Notes: generated by a model not told the origin, from the letters alone. Numbered from the stretch's first letter, positions 1 through 9,174 are shown. The stretch is 64,000 bases of DNA from UBA4572 sp049965515 (GCA_049965515.1 JBMFWG010000001.1:62001-126000), one strand, 5' to 3'. Program-made: numbers and translations.

Positions 1-1997
1 CCGCCGACAAGACCGATGACCTTCCCAAGGTCTTCATCTCCCCCCCTATCATCAACTGGACCATTCCCATCCCGATGCCGGACTTCGAGATGAGAAAGAC
101 TCTTCTGGGACGATTTCTGATGGAAGAAGCCAAAAAGAACGAGCTCCTCCCGGGAAACGTTCCCCTCCTCACCGCCGAGATGGTTCAAGGCTTTGATCTG
201 GGAAAGCTTTCAGCCCTTATGGAAGGATTCTCGGCAGAGGACATTCGGGAGGTCGTCCTTCATAGTGCCGACTATGCCCGAAAGCTTCGCCGGGCTCTTC
301 GCCAGCTCGACATCGACGTTTCCATCCGAAGAAAGGCGCAAAACTGGAAGGATCCCACCGCAGGCCCCATGGAAAGGGTCCGGGCCCGACTCACTGACGA
401 CACAATGGCTCCCTTCATTATCCATCGGACCAGCCAACTCTTCTCCAACCGCCAGAAGAAGTCCCATGAATCTATCCTGATCATCGGTCGTACCCGAAAT
501 ATTCGCCGACAGATCGCAGAGCGCCTCTCTGAGCTGGCCAATTACAGCTTCATGACGACGGGGGATGAGAAGCGCCTCGACGGGAATGAATTCCGAAACC
601 TTCTTCTTCGGGCAAGAAAGCATCGCCCGTCAACGATTTTTATTGATCCCGTCGAGGAGCTTTTTCCCAAGGTTCAGCTCTCAAACTATGGGTATCATGG
701 AGAGCTTTACAACCAGAAGGTCATGGAAATCTCCCAGGCCAATGAGGACAAGAACACCTGGTTGATCGGCGGAGCTGATGATATCAACAAGATCGATCCA
801 TTTATTGCCCGACGCTTTGCCTCGGTCCTGGATTTGGCCGAACTCAGCCGATCACTTTTCTCTGAGCTAGAAGAGTTTGCCTTGGGCAAAATCCTTGAAG
901 GAGTGGATGCAGACAAAATCAATTTCTCCGAGTTTGATCACACGGAGGAGCTGGCTTCCAGCGACACAGCTCCGGAAGGTGCTGCAGAGAAAGCCAATCA
1001 CCTTCAGCTTCTTATGGCTGAACCTCCCGCTGAAGCCTTGCCAGGCTACCCGGGTCGACAGGATATCCAGATGGAGGTCCGTTCGATTCTTGAGGCAGGA
1101 AAATATGGCATAAAAAAAGGAGGCTCAGGGCTTCTGGGGGCCTTTCTCTTCACAGGTCCCCGGGGAACGGGAAAGCTCGAGGCAGCACGGGCAGTCGCCA
1201 ATTATCTCGATCCGGAAAAGCCCGCCCTGGTCGTTCGGGACATGGGCCTCTATTCCAGTCGGCTCTTTGCCAGCATGCTCCTCCAGCGCCCGCTGGGATC
1301 GACCGCCCAAAGTCCCCTTCCGGTGGGAATTCAAACCGTTCTCGAGGAACGCCCCGACTCTGTACTTTTTCTCGACAACATTGAACAGGCTCATCCTTCG
1401 GCCTGGGACTTCCTGATGGAATATGTGACCGAGGGGGTCATCTCCAATGGAAAGAAACGGCTCGCAGTTCCCAAAAGCACACTCATCCTTTCCACAAGCC
1501 TCTTCTCGGGAGACGAAGTGGAGGAATTCAAGGGAGGCAACCGCGCAGCAATGATCCTCGAGCGACTGGCAGAAAAGAACAGTCGGTTGGCCTACCTGCC
1601 CGTTTTCGGGAGAGAACTTCTGAATACTCTCGACCTGATTGTCCCGTTCCCAAGCTACACCGATGGCGATCTTATCGATATGGCCAGAAGAACGGTTTAC
1701 GAAACCATGACCTCCTATATCAAGAGCCACCCCATGAAAGGAGTCTTGGATATCGACCCGGAGGTCCCCGCCTTCATTGCCTTCCAACTTGACCCAACGG
1801 CGGTCACCTTGCCACAGCTCCAGAGAAAGGTCCAGTCCCTTCTTCTCCCCATACTGAAGTCTCTCGACAATGCGTCCACCACACTGACGCCCGAGAGTTC
1901 CCTCCGTATCGAAATCATGGACAATCAGATCCAGCTGACCCAAGGAGCGCCAGTCGTTACTGAAAAAGAGCCAACGGTCGTGACGGCAGGGACCTAG
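1..1997 (+). CDS. Multi-module AAA ATPase, C-terminal part (5' truncated by window)
   Basis: The reading frame is open from the first bases, so the gene begins upstream. The visible part has three regions. The first resembles the lid that follows an AAA core (PDFEMRKTLL, then a GFSAEDI-like helix), which implies another AAA module before the window. The second is a degenerate AAA module: GRTRNIR stands where a P-loop should be (about 475-510), FIDP replaces Walker B, but an ARRF arginine-finger-like motif remains. The third resembles ClpB domain 2, with an intact P-loop GPRGTGK at 1155-1175 and FLDNIEQAHPSAW at about 1365-1400, where the usual Walker B glutamate is asparagine. Its tail overlaps the convergent next gene by 41 bases. 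The role is unknown; a remodelling or scaffold ATPase is a guess. Confidence 0.8.
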   Translation, partial: ADKTDDLPKVFISPPIINWTIPIPMPDFEMRKTLLGRFLMEEAKKNELLPGNVPLLTAEMVQGFDLGKLSALMEGFSAEDIREVVLHSADYARKLRRALRQLDIDVSIRRKAQNWKDPTAGPMERVRARLTDDTMAPFIIHRTSQLFSNRQKKSHESILIIGRTRNIRRQIAERLSELANYSFMTTGDEKRLDGNEFRNLLLRARKHRPSTIFIDPVEELFPKVQLSNYGYHGELYNQKVMEISQANEDKNTWLIGGADDINKIDPFIARRFASVLDLAELSRSLFSELEEFALGKILEGVDADKINFSEFDHTEELASSDTAPEGAAEKANHLQLLMAEPPAEALPGYPGRQDIQMEVRSILEAGKYGIKKGGSGLLGAFLFTGPRGTGKLEAARAVANYLDPEKPALVVRDMGLYSSRLFASMLLQRPLGSTAQSPLPVGIQTVLEERPDSVLFLDNIEQAHPSAWDFLMEYVTEGVISNGKKRLAVPKSTLILSTSLFSGDEVEEFKGGNRAAMILERLAEKNSRLAYLPVFGRELLNTLDLIVPFPSYTDGDLIDMARRTVYETMTSYIKSHPMKGVLDIDPEVPAFIAFQLDPTAVTLPQLQRKVQSLLLPILKSLDNASTTLTPESSLRIEIMDNQIQLTQGAPVVTEKEPTVVTAGT

Positions 1998-2814
1998 AAC
2001 CAACGAGAAGGCCCGCGAGACCTCCCAGGACAAAGGATCCTGCCAACGCAGAGATCCACTCTCCCGGAAGAAACCATTCCCCCGTGGCTCCCAGCACACA
2101 CACTCCGGAAAGAACCACGGCCAGAATACGACCCCGAAAACTGACTCCCTCCAGCAGGACCACAAAGGCTCCTGCTACGAGAAAAACCATCATTCTATTC
2201 AATAAAGTCGTCCGTAAAACAAGCCCCACTCCCACCGCCATAAAAAGCAACGACGCACCCTCCCACAGGGGATATCGGGGCCCCTCCCGGCGAAGCCACC
2301 CAAGAGAGAAAAGTCCCAGTCCACTCCCAAGCATGGCATGAACGACGATCGCGCTAAAGGGAATCGGGTCGACCGCAGGGCGGGCCAAAACCCCTCCTAG
2401 AAAAACACCAAAAACTGCGGACGACCAGAGAAAAAACCAGAACCGAAAAGAACGATGGGTCCAGTGAAGGGAGAGCATGGAGATAAGGATACCCGCTGCC
2501 ACGAGGAGCCCTCCCTCCATGGGAAGGGCGGATCGTGGATGAAGAAAAAAGCCCACGATCAGGACAGCGGCTCCCACCTGTGAAAAAGCCAGTCCCATCC
2601 GGAGTTGAAGAGAGAATTCAAACCAGCGGATCATCAGAAGGGGAAGGATGCCCCCCAGGATGAGAAGATGAAGAATGGCCAAGAGAGGAAACTCAAAAAG
2701 CGGGGTCGAGAGCCGGGGATGCTCGAAGAGCGCCATCACGGCAGAGAGCAGGATATTGATCAGGGAATAGATTCTGACTCCCAGCAAAAATAAAGGGGCT
2801 CCGGAGATTGTCAA
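1957..2814 (-). CDS. Polytopic membrane protein of unknown function
   Basis: A 285-residue hydrophobic protein with roughly seven to eight predicted membrane segments and short charged loops. Single histidines and arginines near segment ends (for example FFLHPRS and SLHWTHRSFRF) are faintly reminiscent of NnrS or haem-copper oxidase-like membrane families, but I cannot assign it. Its 3' end overlaps the convergent AAA gene by 41 bases. The promoter of the divergent tRNA-Leu gene overlaps its first codons. Confidence 0.7.
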   Translation of the reverse strand: MTISGAPLFLLGVRIYSLINILLSAVMALFEHPRLSTPLFEFPLLAILHLLILGGILPLLMIRWFEFSLQLRMGLAFSQVGAAVLIVGFFLHPRSALPMEGGLLVAAGILISMLSLHWTHRSFRFWFFLWSSAVFGVFLGGVLARPAVDPIPFSAIVVHAMLGSGLGLFSLGWLRREGPRYPLWEGASLLFMAVGVGLVLRTTLLNRMMVFLVAGAFVVLLEGVSFRGRILAVVLSGVCVLGATGEWFLPGEWISALAGSFVLGGLAGLLVGSRSLPSRPLALFQ

Positions 2815-2836
2815 CGCGCTCCATTCCTCATAGAAT
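2808..2836 (+). promoter_or_regulatory. Sigma70-type promoter for tRNA-Leu
   Basis: A -35 box TTGTCA (2808-2813) is separated by 17 bases from a -10 box TAGAAT (2831-2836). The mature tRNA begins 15 bases further on, as expected for a short-leader tRNA transcript. Inferred from sequence only. Confidence 0.65.
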
Positions 2837-2851
2837 AAAAAACTCCGACAT

Positions 2852-2935
2852 GCGAGAGTGGCGAAACGGCAGACGCACCAGACTTAGGATCTGGCGGGGC
2901 AACCCGTGGGGGTTCAAGTCCCCCCTCTCGCACCA
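2852..2935 (+). tRNA. tRNA-Leu (anticodon UAG)
   Basis: An 84-base cloverleaf with acceptor GCGAGAG pairing CTCTCGC, discriminator A and an encoded CCA. The anticodon stem CCAGA/TCTGG encloses loop CTTAGGA, giving anticodon TAG. The T arm reads GGGGGTTCAAGTCCCCC, and a long variable arm (around CGGGGCAACCCGT) marks a class II tRNA, as leucine tRNAs are. Confidence 0.95.
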
Positions 2936-3003
2936 TTTTGCCTAACCATCGTTTTTTTCCGTGACGACAACCTTTCGGCTTCTCCTCGACTCCATCCCAG
3001 GAA

Positions 3004-3903
3004 TCATTCCTGGGCCTCAGAAAATTCAATCGCCTCATGGTTTCTCATGTGCTCAACAATCACAAGCGCCATCGAGACAAAGATCAGAGTCATGCCGCTT
3101 CCCTCGAGCCATTCTGGCCTTTCCCCCAACTGGGCCCATGAGGCCAGAATTCCCACCGCCGGGGCAAGAAGAGTGCCCATGCCGGCGACCCCGGAGGGAA
3201 GGCGATGGAGGGCATAGGCCCAAAGTATCCAGGCCAGGGCATTGCCCGGAACCGCATTATAGAGAAGTGCCAGGGAGAGGCCGGTCGTCCAGTGAATTGT
3301 CCAGGGGTCAACGAGGAGCGCCAATCCAAGGATGACAAACCCTCCCAGAGCCATTTGCCAGGCCGTTACATCAAGGATATCAAAGACGGGAGATCCGAAT
3401 CGTTTTTGCCAAACAGCTGAAAGAGCCCAGAAAATACCCGAAAGAATTGCCAGAAAAAGGCCTGTTCCTCCCTTGATGTTCAATGGGTCCAGAATGAGAA
3501 GAAGGCCCACAAGAGACAGGGCCAAGGCCGGTTTTTCCAGTCCACGAATTCTCTCTCCGAGAAAGACAGAAGAAAGAAGGACAAGCCAAATTGGCATCAT
3601 ATAGACGAGAATAGCCGTTTTACCAGCGGCCCCATACTCCAGCGCCCAAAGGGTACACCCGACAAATCCTGCCGATTGCAGTAGCCCCAAGGGAAAAACA
3701 TACGAGAATGGGGGCATCCTCAGGGGACGTCCCATGGCCCGCAGGATCACAAAGAGAACGACGGCGCCTCCCAGGACCCGGATGGCGGCAAAGAAGAATG
3801 GAGGACAGTCCACCAAAGCGCCCTTCATGACGACCCAATTGTAGCCCCAGATCAGGGAAAGGGAAAAAAGGGCAAGGGCCGGATAGAGTCTGAGATTTTT
3901 CAA
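3004..3903 (-). CDS. EamA/DMT-family transporter
   Basis: A 299-residue protein with about ten hydrophobic helices arranged as two EamA repeats, typical of drug/metabolite-type inner-membrane carriers. The N-terminal repeat begins LSLIWGYNWVVMKGAL, close to the EamA signature. The start codon is TTG with GGAG six bases upstream. The substrate cannot be read from sequence. It lies 15 bases downstream of the radical SAM gene and is probably co-transcribed with it. Confidence 0.9.
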   Translation of the reverse strand: MKNLRLYPALALFSLSLIWGYNWVVMKGALVDCPPFFFAAIRVLGGAVVLFVILRAMGRPLRMPPFSYVFPLGLLQSAGFVGCTLWALEYGAAGKTAILVYMMPIWLVLLSSVFLGERIRGLEKPALALSLVGLLLILDPLNIKGGTGLFLAILSGIFWALSAVWQKRFGSPVFDILDVTAWQMALGGFVILGLALLVDPWTIHWTTGLSLALLYNAVPGNALAWILWAYALHRLPSGVAGMGTLLAPAVGILASWAQLGERPEWLEGSGMTLIFVSMALVIVEHMRNHEAIEFSEAQE

Positions 3904-3918
3904 TGAGTCTCCGGAATA

Positions 3919-4995
3919 TTAGGGAATGAAGTTTGGAAACAGACGAGAAGACGCCGGACGATGTGGCGGATGAAACAAACGCGTTTCAAGAGGAGTGAGA
4001 CCCGGGAAGGCCAGCCTTCTTAAGGCCAGTTCCATCCGCTTTGAGAGGAGGTCGGCCATCACTCCTTCTCCCCGCATCCGAACCCCAAAACGGTCATCAT
4101 AGATCTTGCCTCCATGGTATTCCCGGAGCCGGGAGAAAACTCCCCGTGCCTTGTCGGGGTAATGCCGTTCGAGCCATTCCGTAAAGAGGTCCCGAACCTC
4201 CAGGGGGAGTCGCAGGAGGATATACTCTGCCGAGGCCCCTCCGACTTCCCGTGACCTCGAGAGGATCGACTCAAGCTCATGGCAGGTTAACCCTGGGATC
4301 ACAGGGGCGACGAGTACCCCGGTGGGGATATTCGCCGAGGAGAGACGCTGAAGGGTTTCAATTCTGCGGGGAGGGGTCGTGGCCCGGGGTTCAAGGAGGC
4401 GGGAGAGGGCCTCATCAAGGGTGGGGAGGGAGAGGTGGACATGGACAAGGTTCCGTGCCGCCATCGAAGAGAGAATGTCCAGATCCCGTTCGATGAGAGA
4501 CGATTTCGTGATGAGAACCACAGGATGATTGAATCTGTCCAGAACCTCCAGGATCCGTCGCGTCAGACCAAGGACATCCTCAGCCGGCTGATAGGCATCT
4601 GTATTGATACCCAGCGCCAACGGCTCGACGACGTAGCCCTTCTTTGAGAGTTCCCTTTCAAGAAGAGCCGGAGCGTCCTTTTTGAAAAGAATGCGTCGTT
4701 CGAAGTCCAATCCTGGGGAATATCCCACGGTGGCATGGGAAGGACGAGCAAAGCAGTAAATGCAACCATGCTCACACCCTCGATAGGGGTTGACGGATCG
4801 GGAAAATCCCACGTCGGGTGAGTCATTTTCGGTCATGATTGTCCGTGCCGACTCAGGAATAAGGCGCGTGACATTGTCGAGTTCCGGCAAAACCCCATTG
4901 TCTGGGACAAGCTCTCTCTTTTCCCGATCGAAACGATTATCGGGAAGGGAGAGAGCGCCTCTTCCCCGAAGAGGCGCTGGCGGGATTCGGCTCAT
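3919..4995 (-). CDS. Radical SAM protein, PA0069 family
   Basis: 358 residues. The motif PYRGCEHGCIYCFARPSH contains the CxxxCxxC cluster that binds the SAM-reducing [4Fe-4S] centre and matches the PA0069/Rv2578c-type family (SplB-like core). The N-terminal PESARTIMTENDSPDVGFSRSVNPYRGC segment is also family-typical. The biochemical role of this family is not established. Position 75 bases after rimO and directly before a DMT transporter suggests a short minus-strand operon. Confidence 0.88.
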   Translation of the reverse strand: MSRIPPAPLRGRGALSLPDNRFDREKRELVPDNGVLPELDNVTRLIPESARTIMTENDSPDVGFSRSVNPYRGCEHGCIYCFARPSHATVGYSPGLDFERRILFKKDAPALLERELSKKGYVVEPLALGINTDAYQPAEDVLGLTRRILEVLDRFNHPVVLITKSSLIERDLDILSSMAARNLVHVHLSLPTLDEALSRLLEPRATTPPRRIETLQRLSSANIPTGVLVAPVIPGLTCHELESILSRSREVGGASAEYILLRLPLEVRDLFTEWLERHYPDKARGVFSRLREYHGGKIYDDRFGVRMRGEGVMADLLSKRMELALRRLAFPGLTPLETRLFHPPHRPASSRLFPNFIP

Positions 4996-5070
4996 CTGAT
5001 CTCTTGTCTTCCGGCAAGATGGAGTCCACCCGAGACGAAAAATTCCACCACAGAATCTCCTTCCCTTGCC

Positions 5071-6441
5071 TCACGCTTCAGGCATCTCGGGGACCCCGAT
5101 CTCCCATGCCTCAAGATCAAAGGGGCGTGCCCTGACAATCCGGCAGTCAACAATCTCTCCCGGACGTCCTTGTCCTGAAAGGACAAGAACCTCTCCGTCA
5201 ATCCCATCCGGGGCCATTCCTCGCGTCCGTCCCGCGAGAACGAGGTCTGACTGCTCAGAGAGACCTTCGATGAGAATCGGTTGAACTGAGCCTTCGAGGG
5301 CCTTGTTCTTTTCCAGGGAAATCCCGGCACACAGCGCCATAAGTTCTTTTCTTCGTCGCATCCTCACCCGATGAGGAACCTGATCTGGCAAGGAATAGGA
5401 GGGAGTTCCCTCCTCTCGGGAAAAGGCAAAGACACCCACATGGTCGAAGCGGGCCCATGCGGCGAAATCCATGAGCGACTCAAATTCACGCTCGGTTTCC
5501 CCCGGAAATCCTGTAATGAATGTGGTACGAAGTGTCACTCCAGGGATCGCCGAGCGCACTCGATCCACAAGGCGCTTCATGAATTCGACATTTCCGGGAC
5601 GTTTCATGGCGGACAGGATATTGGCCTCCACATGCTGGAGGGGAATATCGAGGTAGGGAAGGACGGTCCGGGACTTTGCCATGACGGAAAGGAGGCGATC
5701 AGTCACAAGCGTCGGGTAGGCATAGAGAAGACGCACCCAGGGGATTCCCCCCTCTGCGTCGATTCGCTCCAGAAGGTCCGGCAATCCGTCAGACAGACCA
5801 AGATCTTGGCCATAGCGGGTCAGATCCTGGGCAATCAAGGTGATTTCTTGTGCTCCGAGAGATCTCAGGTCTCGAACCTCTGCCAGAATGCTCTCCGGCG
5901 TTCGACTGACCTGCCCTCCTCGGGAGAGAGGGATGGAACAGAAGGTGCAAGGGTGATCGCACCCCTCAGACACCTTCACATAGGCTCGATGGGGAGGGGT
6001 CAGACGGGCTCCCGGAAGGGGAAAGAGCGTGGGGCGAATCAAGGGGGATGCGGGAACGTTTCCTCCAACCTGGTCGAGGATCTCTCCAAGACGATGCTCC
6101 TCGAAGGTGGTCAGGGCCAGGTCGACTTCGGGAATGAGCTCCCCCATCTGATCACGATAGCGGGACACAAGGCATCCGGCCCCGACCAAATAACGGGCCT
6201 TTCCCTCCTCCTTGTATCGGGAAAGTTCAAGCAGGGTATCGACAGACTCCCTTCGGGCATCCGTGACAAAGCTGCAGGTGTTGACCAGAAGGATCTCGGC
6301 CTCTTCGAGATCGGGAACAACCTTATATCCACGGGAGGAAAGGTCACTAATCATCCTCTCTGTGTCCGAAGAGTTTTTCGGGCACCCCAAGCTGACAATT
6401 CCCACCGTTTTGTCGTTCCAGGTGATCTTCTTTTTCATCAT
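5071..6441 (-). CDS. rimO: Ribosomal protein S12 methylthiotransferase RimO
   Basis: Radical SAM enzyme that adds a methylthio group to the conserved aspartate of ribosomal protein S12. The N-terminal methylthiotransferase domain (VSLGCPKNSSDTERM, NTCSFV) carries three cluster cysteines. The SAM domain has CDHPCTFCSIP, and a C-terminal TRAM-like region closes the protein. The N-terminus distinguishes RimO from MiaB. I choose the ATG at 6441 (456 residues); an in-frame TTG lies nine bases upstream. Confidence 0.93.
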   Translation of the reverse strand: MMKKKITWNDKTVGIVSLGCPKNSSDTERMISDLSSRGYKVVPDLEEAEILLVNTCSFVTDARRESVDTLLELSRYKEEGKARYLVGAGCLVSRYRDQMGELIPEVDLALTTFEEHRLGEILDQVGGNVPASPLIRPTLFPLPGARLTPPHRAYVKVSEGCDHPCTFCSIPLSRGGQVSRTPESILAEVRDLRSLGAQEITLIAQDLTRYGQDLGLSDGLPDLLERIDAEGGIPWVRLLYAYPTLVTDRLLSVMAKSRTVLPYLDIPLQHVEANILSAMKRPGNVEFMKRLVDRVRSAIPGVTLRTTFITGFPGETEREFESLMDFAAWARFDHVGVFAFSREEGTPSYSLPDQVPHRVRMRRRKELMALCAGISLEKNKALEGSVQPILIEGLSEQSDLVLAGRTRGMAPDGIDGEVLVLSGQGRPGEIVDCRIVRARPFDLEAWEIGVPEMPEA

Positions 6442-6550
6442 TATCCACAATCATGTTACAATCGACAGCAATTGGCAGAAAACAGGGTCTTCATTTCGCT
6501 CTTACACTGTCCCATCGACGACCGGATATGACAGGAGAAGACAGAGAACA

Positions 6551-7006
6551 ATGATCAAAAATCTTATCATCGTAGCCGCCATCGCGATCACCGTCATGAT
6601 TGCCTACACGATGGGAACAAAAGAAAACAACGCAAAGGTCAATGATATGAAGTCACAGATTGACTCACTCAAAGCCCAGCTGGGAAGCCAGGGGAAAAAT
6701 ATTCAAGAATCCTATAATCGGCTGCATCGTTCCCTCAATCTGCATATGGCTGAAACCAGCATCGAAACCGCCATCCACGACACTCTCGATCAAAATTTTG
6801 GAGAGGCTCGGGTCGCTATCGGATCGGCCAAAAAATATCTTCAACATGCAGAGGGGAAACATATATCCTCGGAAGATCTTTCAGCCATTGTACGGAATCT
6901 CGACAGCGCCTCACACGATCTGCAAGCCCTTGACAGAAAGGCCCTCAAGACTCTGTCCGATGCAGAGAAACAGGTCCGTGACCTGATTGCAAAAAACGCT
7001 TCCTAG
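6551..7006 (+). CDS. Small membrane-anchored coiled-coil protein, unknown function
   Basis: 151 residues from the ATG at 6551. The frame is open further upstream, but that region overlaps the 5' end of rimO on the other strand. An N-terminal hydrophobic helix (about residues 3-20) is followed by a charged helical domain with a likely coiled coil (KVNDMKSQIDSLKAQLGSQ). The remainder is helical and acidic/basic mixed, suggesting a periplasmic or membrane-associated helical bundle. No family recognised. It converges on the small gene at 7014. Confidence 0.7.
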   Translation: MIKNLIIVAAIAITVMIAYTMGTKENNAKVNDMKSQIDSLKAQLGSQGKNIQESYNRLHRSLNLHMAETSIETAIHDTLDQNFGEARVAIGSAKKYLQHAEGKHISSEDLSAIVRNLDSASHDLQALDRKALKTLSDAEKQVRDLIAKNAS

Positions 7007-7013
7007 TCCCATT

Positions 7014-7181
7014 TTACCTTCCTGACTTGAGACGCTTGAAAAATCCCTGATAAGGAATTTCAGGGTTGTTCATCACAACAATCTGAACAAGCTCCCACCC
7101 CTCAAGCCCCAGAAAGTTTAACTGGTTCTCGATCTGCTCGCGACTGACAGGGACAACCCTGTACTCCCAGATCATCGACAC
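7014..7181 (-). CDS. Small DUF4177-like protein
   Basis: A 55-residue reading frame (GTG at 7181; alternative ATG at 7175) shorter than usual ORF cut-offs. The sequence contains IWEYRVVPV, a helix, then GLEGWELVQIV and a basic end (GFFKRLKSGR). WEY near the start and an EGWELV motif are typical of DUF4177-type small domains of unknown role. AAGGAGG lies eight bases before the GTG and 14 before the ATG, which favours GTG. It follows the stop of the upstream basic protein by three bases. Confidence 0.7.
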   Translation of the reverse strand: MSMIWEYRVVPVSREQIENQLNFLGLEGWELVQIVVMNNPEIPYQGFFKRLKSGR

Positions 7182-7184
7182 AGC

Positions 7185-7388
7185 CTAGCCCTCCTTGGCA
7201 GGAGCTCCGGCCGCAGGACCCGCCTGGCGTCTTTTCTTTGAAGAAGCCCGCCGAACGATTTTTTTCAGACGACGCAGCTCGGTATCAGCTTTGCGTTCCC
7301 CGGGAGCCACTTCGCTCTTTCTCTTCTGAATCATTTCTTTCGTCACAGTGAGTCGTTTTTCCAACTTTTCAGCAACGGGCTTTCCCAT
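7185..7388 (-). CDS. Small lysine/arginine-rich protein, unknown function
   Basis: 67 residues, strongly basic: alternating Lys/Arg and Glu in the N-terminal half, then RRASSKKRRQ, then an Ala/Gly/Pro tail. AGGAGGA precedes the ATG by a few bases, supporting translation. Basic composition suggests nucleic acid or ribosome association, but this is a guess. It probably forms a unit with the small DUF4177-like gene downstream. Confidence 0.6.
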   Translation of the reverse strand: MGKPVAEKLEKRLTVTKEMIQKRKSEVAPGERKADTELRRLKKIVRRASSKKRRQAGPAAGAPAKEG

Positions 7389-7444
7389 GTCATCCTCCTG
7401 AGCTTCTGTTTGACTGACAGTAATAGTAAATTTCTCCCAAAAAA

Positions 7445-8158
7445 CTAGCGGGCATCGGCCTCCACGACAAAGGCCTGTCCGAGCTCGCTTTTAACGCGCC
7501 TGGCAAAGCTCCGGGCTCTGTCGGGGTTCTGGAACCTTCCTACATAAACGCGATAGACACGTCGATTCCCAACCCTGGCCTTGCGCACTTGGGCTCCCGG
7601 ATAGTGCCTCAGACTCCGGGCATAGCTCATGGCCTCCTGATATCCCGAGAAGGAGGCCACTTGAACCACATAATGTGAAGGAGAAAGCCTTCGTCCCCCG
7701 GGAGAGCTGAGAACCGTGATCTTTACAAGACCTGTTCCGGGACCGATAATTCCGATCCTGTTGGCCGCCTCCCAAGAAAGATCAATGATTCGCCCGGAAA
7801 CAAAGGGGCCTCGATCATTCACAAGAACATCCACAGAGCGATCATTGGCCAAGTTGGTCACACGAACTTCCGTGCCTAACGGGAGCGTTCGATGGGCAGC
7901 CGTCAGGTCATGCTTATGAAAAATGGCTCCACTGGCCGTCTTTTTTCCATAGAAGCTGGGACCATACCAAGAGGCCCTCCCTACCTCCGTCATTCCTGGG
8001 GTTGCGGACATGATGGAGGTATCCTGTGACCCAAAGTGGGAAATCGTTGCAGAGTCTCCTCCCGGAGTTCCCCAGGTGATAGGTTTTCCAATCTCCGATG
8101 CGCATGACGGAAGCAGACAGAGCATCGAAATGACTGTCATTCGTCGGAGTCGAGACAT
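7445..8158 (-). CDS. rlpA: RlpA-family septal ring lytic transglycosylase lipoprotein
   Basis: 237 residues from the ATG at 8158, which has GGGAGGGG upstream; an earlier in-frame start would overlap the previous gene. A lipoprotein signal ends in LLPSC. A double-psi beta-barrel follows (ASWYGPSFYGKKTASG, TAAHRTLPLGT, VNDRGPF), with the conserved His and Asp of RlpA. The C-terminal approximately 75 residues are a SPOR domain (YVVQVASFSGYQEA) that binds denuded septal peptidoglycan. It is the last gene of the rpsF-ssb-rpsR run. Confidence 0.9.
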   Translation of the reverse strand: MSRLRRMTVISMLCLLPSCASEIGKPITWGTPGGDSATISHFGSQDTSIMSATPGMTEVGRASWYGPSFYGKKTASGAIFHKHDLTAAHRTLPLGTEVRVTNLANDRSVDVLVNDRGPFVSGRIIDLSWEAANRIGIIGPGTGLVKITVLSSPGGRRLSPSHYVVQVASFSGYQEAMSYARSLRHYPGAQVRKARVGNRRVYRVYVGRFQNPDRARSFARRVKSELGQAFVVEADAR

Positions 8159-8174
8159 CTTTTGAATCCCCTCC

Positions 8175-9167
8175 CTAATCACCTGCCGTCCCAGAATTGC
8201 GCCCTCCACCGGTGTTTCCTCTTAGGTTTCGAAAATCGACCCAGAGATCAAGGACACCAATAATGGAGAAAAGAAGAAAGAACAAGGGCTGGAGAGCAAC
8301 AAACAATGCGGCAATTCCCCAAAACCAGCGGCCGATCTTTCTTTTCTTGACATAGTGTACCAGAATGGCCACTCCCTGTCCTGCATAAAGCGCCCCAAGA
8401 ACCATCACGAGATTCGTTCCAATGATACGAACGGACAGGGTGGGAACAAGAAAGAGGGCCAACGAGGCAATCAGGACAAAAATAACCGGATCAGGAAAAA
8501 GAAAGTCTTCCGGCCCTTTTTCCGTGAGAGTCGGGGTCTCGTCTTTCCGAAGAGCCGCCGTCACCCCCCATAAGGCCATCGAGGTCATCAGTCCATAGCT
8601 TGCAAGCATGCCTGGAATGATGGAGACCACTGTCCGGTAAATCATAGGTTCCAAAGCCAACAGACGGGTCTTTTCATCCGGCGTGAGCGTGGTCTGGGCA
8701 TTCTGGATTGCGGTATTCATCACAATCAAAACAGTTTGATGAAGGGATTTAGAGAGAGCGGTCCAAAACTCTCCGCTTGTTTTTTCGTAAAGGAGAAGGG
8801 CGATTCCCCCCAGAAAGAAAATAATTTGGAAGGCCGCCGAAAAAATGATAATTAAAGGAGGAGAGCCACGCCTGATGAGGGATGCCACCACCAGTGCAGG
8901 AAGTCCGCAAAGTCCAATATAGAGAAGAACAGCCAGCCCGGGCATGGACATCTTGAGGAGGGATGCCAGGAGAAAAATGACACCGCCGGAGGTCACCATG
9001 GCCCCCGTCCCCAAAAGAATTGTCGGGTAGCTCAGTTGGGCCATGATGATCGGAACACCTGCAAACATTGCCACGAAAATACCCAAGCGGGGCAAGGCGA
9101 GCAGGGAGAGAAAGAGTGCCGATGAAAAGGAAACCGCCGACAAAAACGGCGCGGCGGGAAAAGGCAT
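8175..9167 (-). CDS. DUF2232-type polytopic membrane protein
   Basis: About 330 residues with eight or so membrane segments. Its position directly after rpsR (8 bases) is typical of DUF2232 (YybS-like) proteins, and the hydrophobic pattern agrees. The start chosen is the ATG at 9167; the longer reading would lie inside rpsR. Function is unknown for the family. Confidence 0.75.
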   Translation of the reverse strand: MPFPAAPFLSAVSFSSALFLSLLALPRLGIFVAMFAGVPIIMAQLSYPTILLGTGAMVTSGGVIFLLASLLKMSMPGLAVLLYIGLCGLPALVVASLIRRGSPPLIIIFSAAFQIIFFLGGIALLLYEKTSGEFWTALSKSLHQTVLIVMNTAIQNAQTTLTPDEKTRLLALEPMIYRTVVSIIPGMLASYGLMTSMALWGVTAALRKDETPTLTEKGPEDFLFPDPVIFVLIASLALFLVPTLSVRIIGTNLVMVLGALYAGQGVAILVHYVKKRKIGRWFWGIAALFVALQPLFFLLFSIIGVLDLWVDFRNLRGNTGGGRNSGTAGD

Positions 9168-9174
9168 CGTCAGA

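Noticed and set aside
1125..2165. A 346-codon minus-strand open frame opposite the AAA gene
   Set aside because: The opposite strand encodes ClpB-like motifs; this frame also runs through the next gene and resembles no family.
5371..6531. A 386-codon plus-strand open frame opposite rimO
   Set aside because: The rimO protein on the other strand has complete radical SAM and methylthiotransferase motifs; the opposite frame has none and no ribosome binding site.
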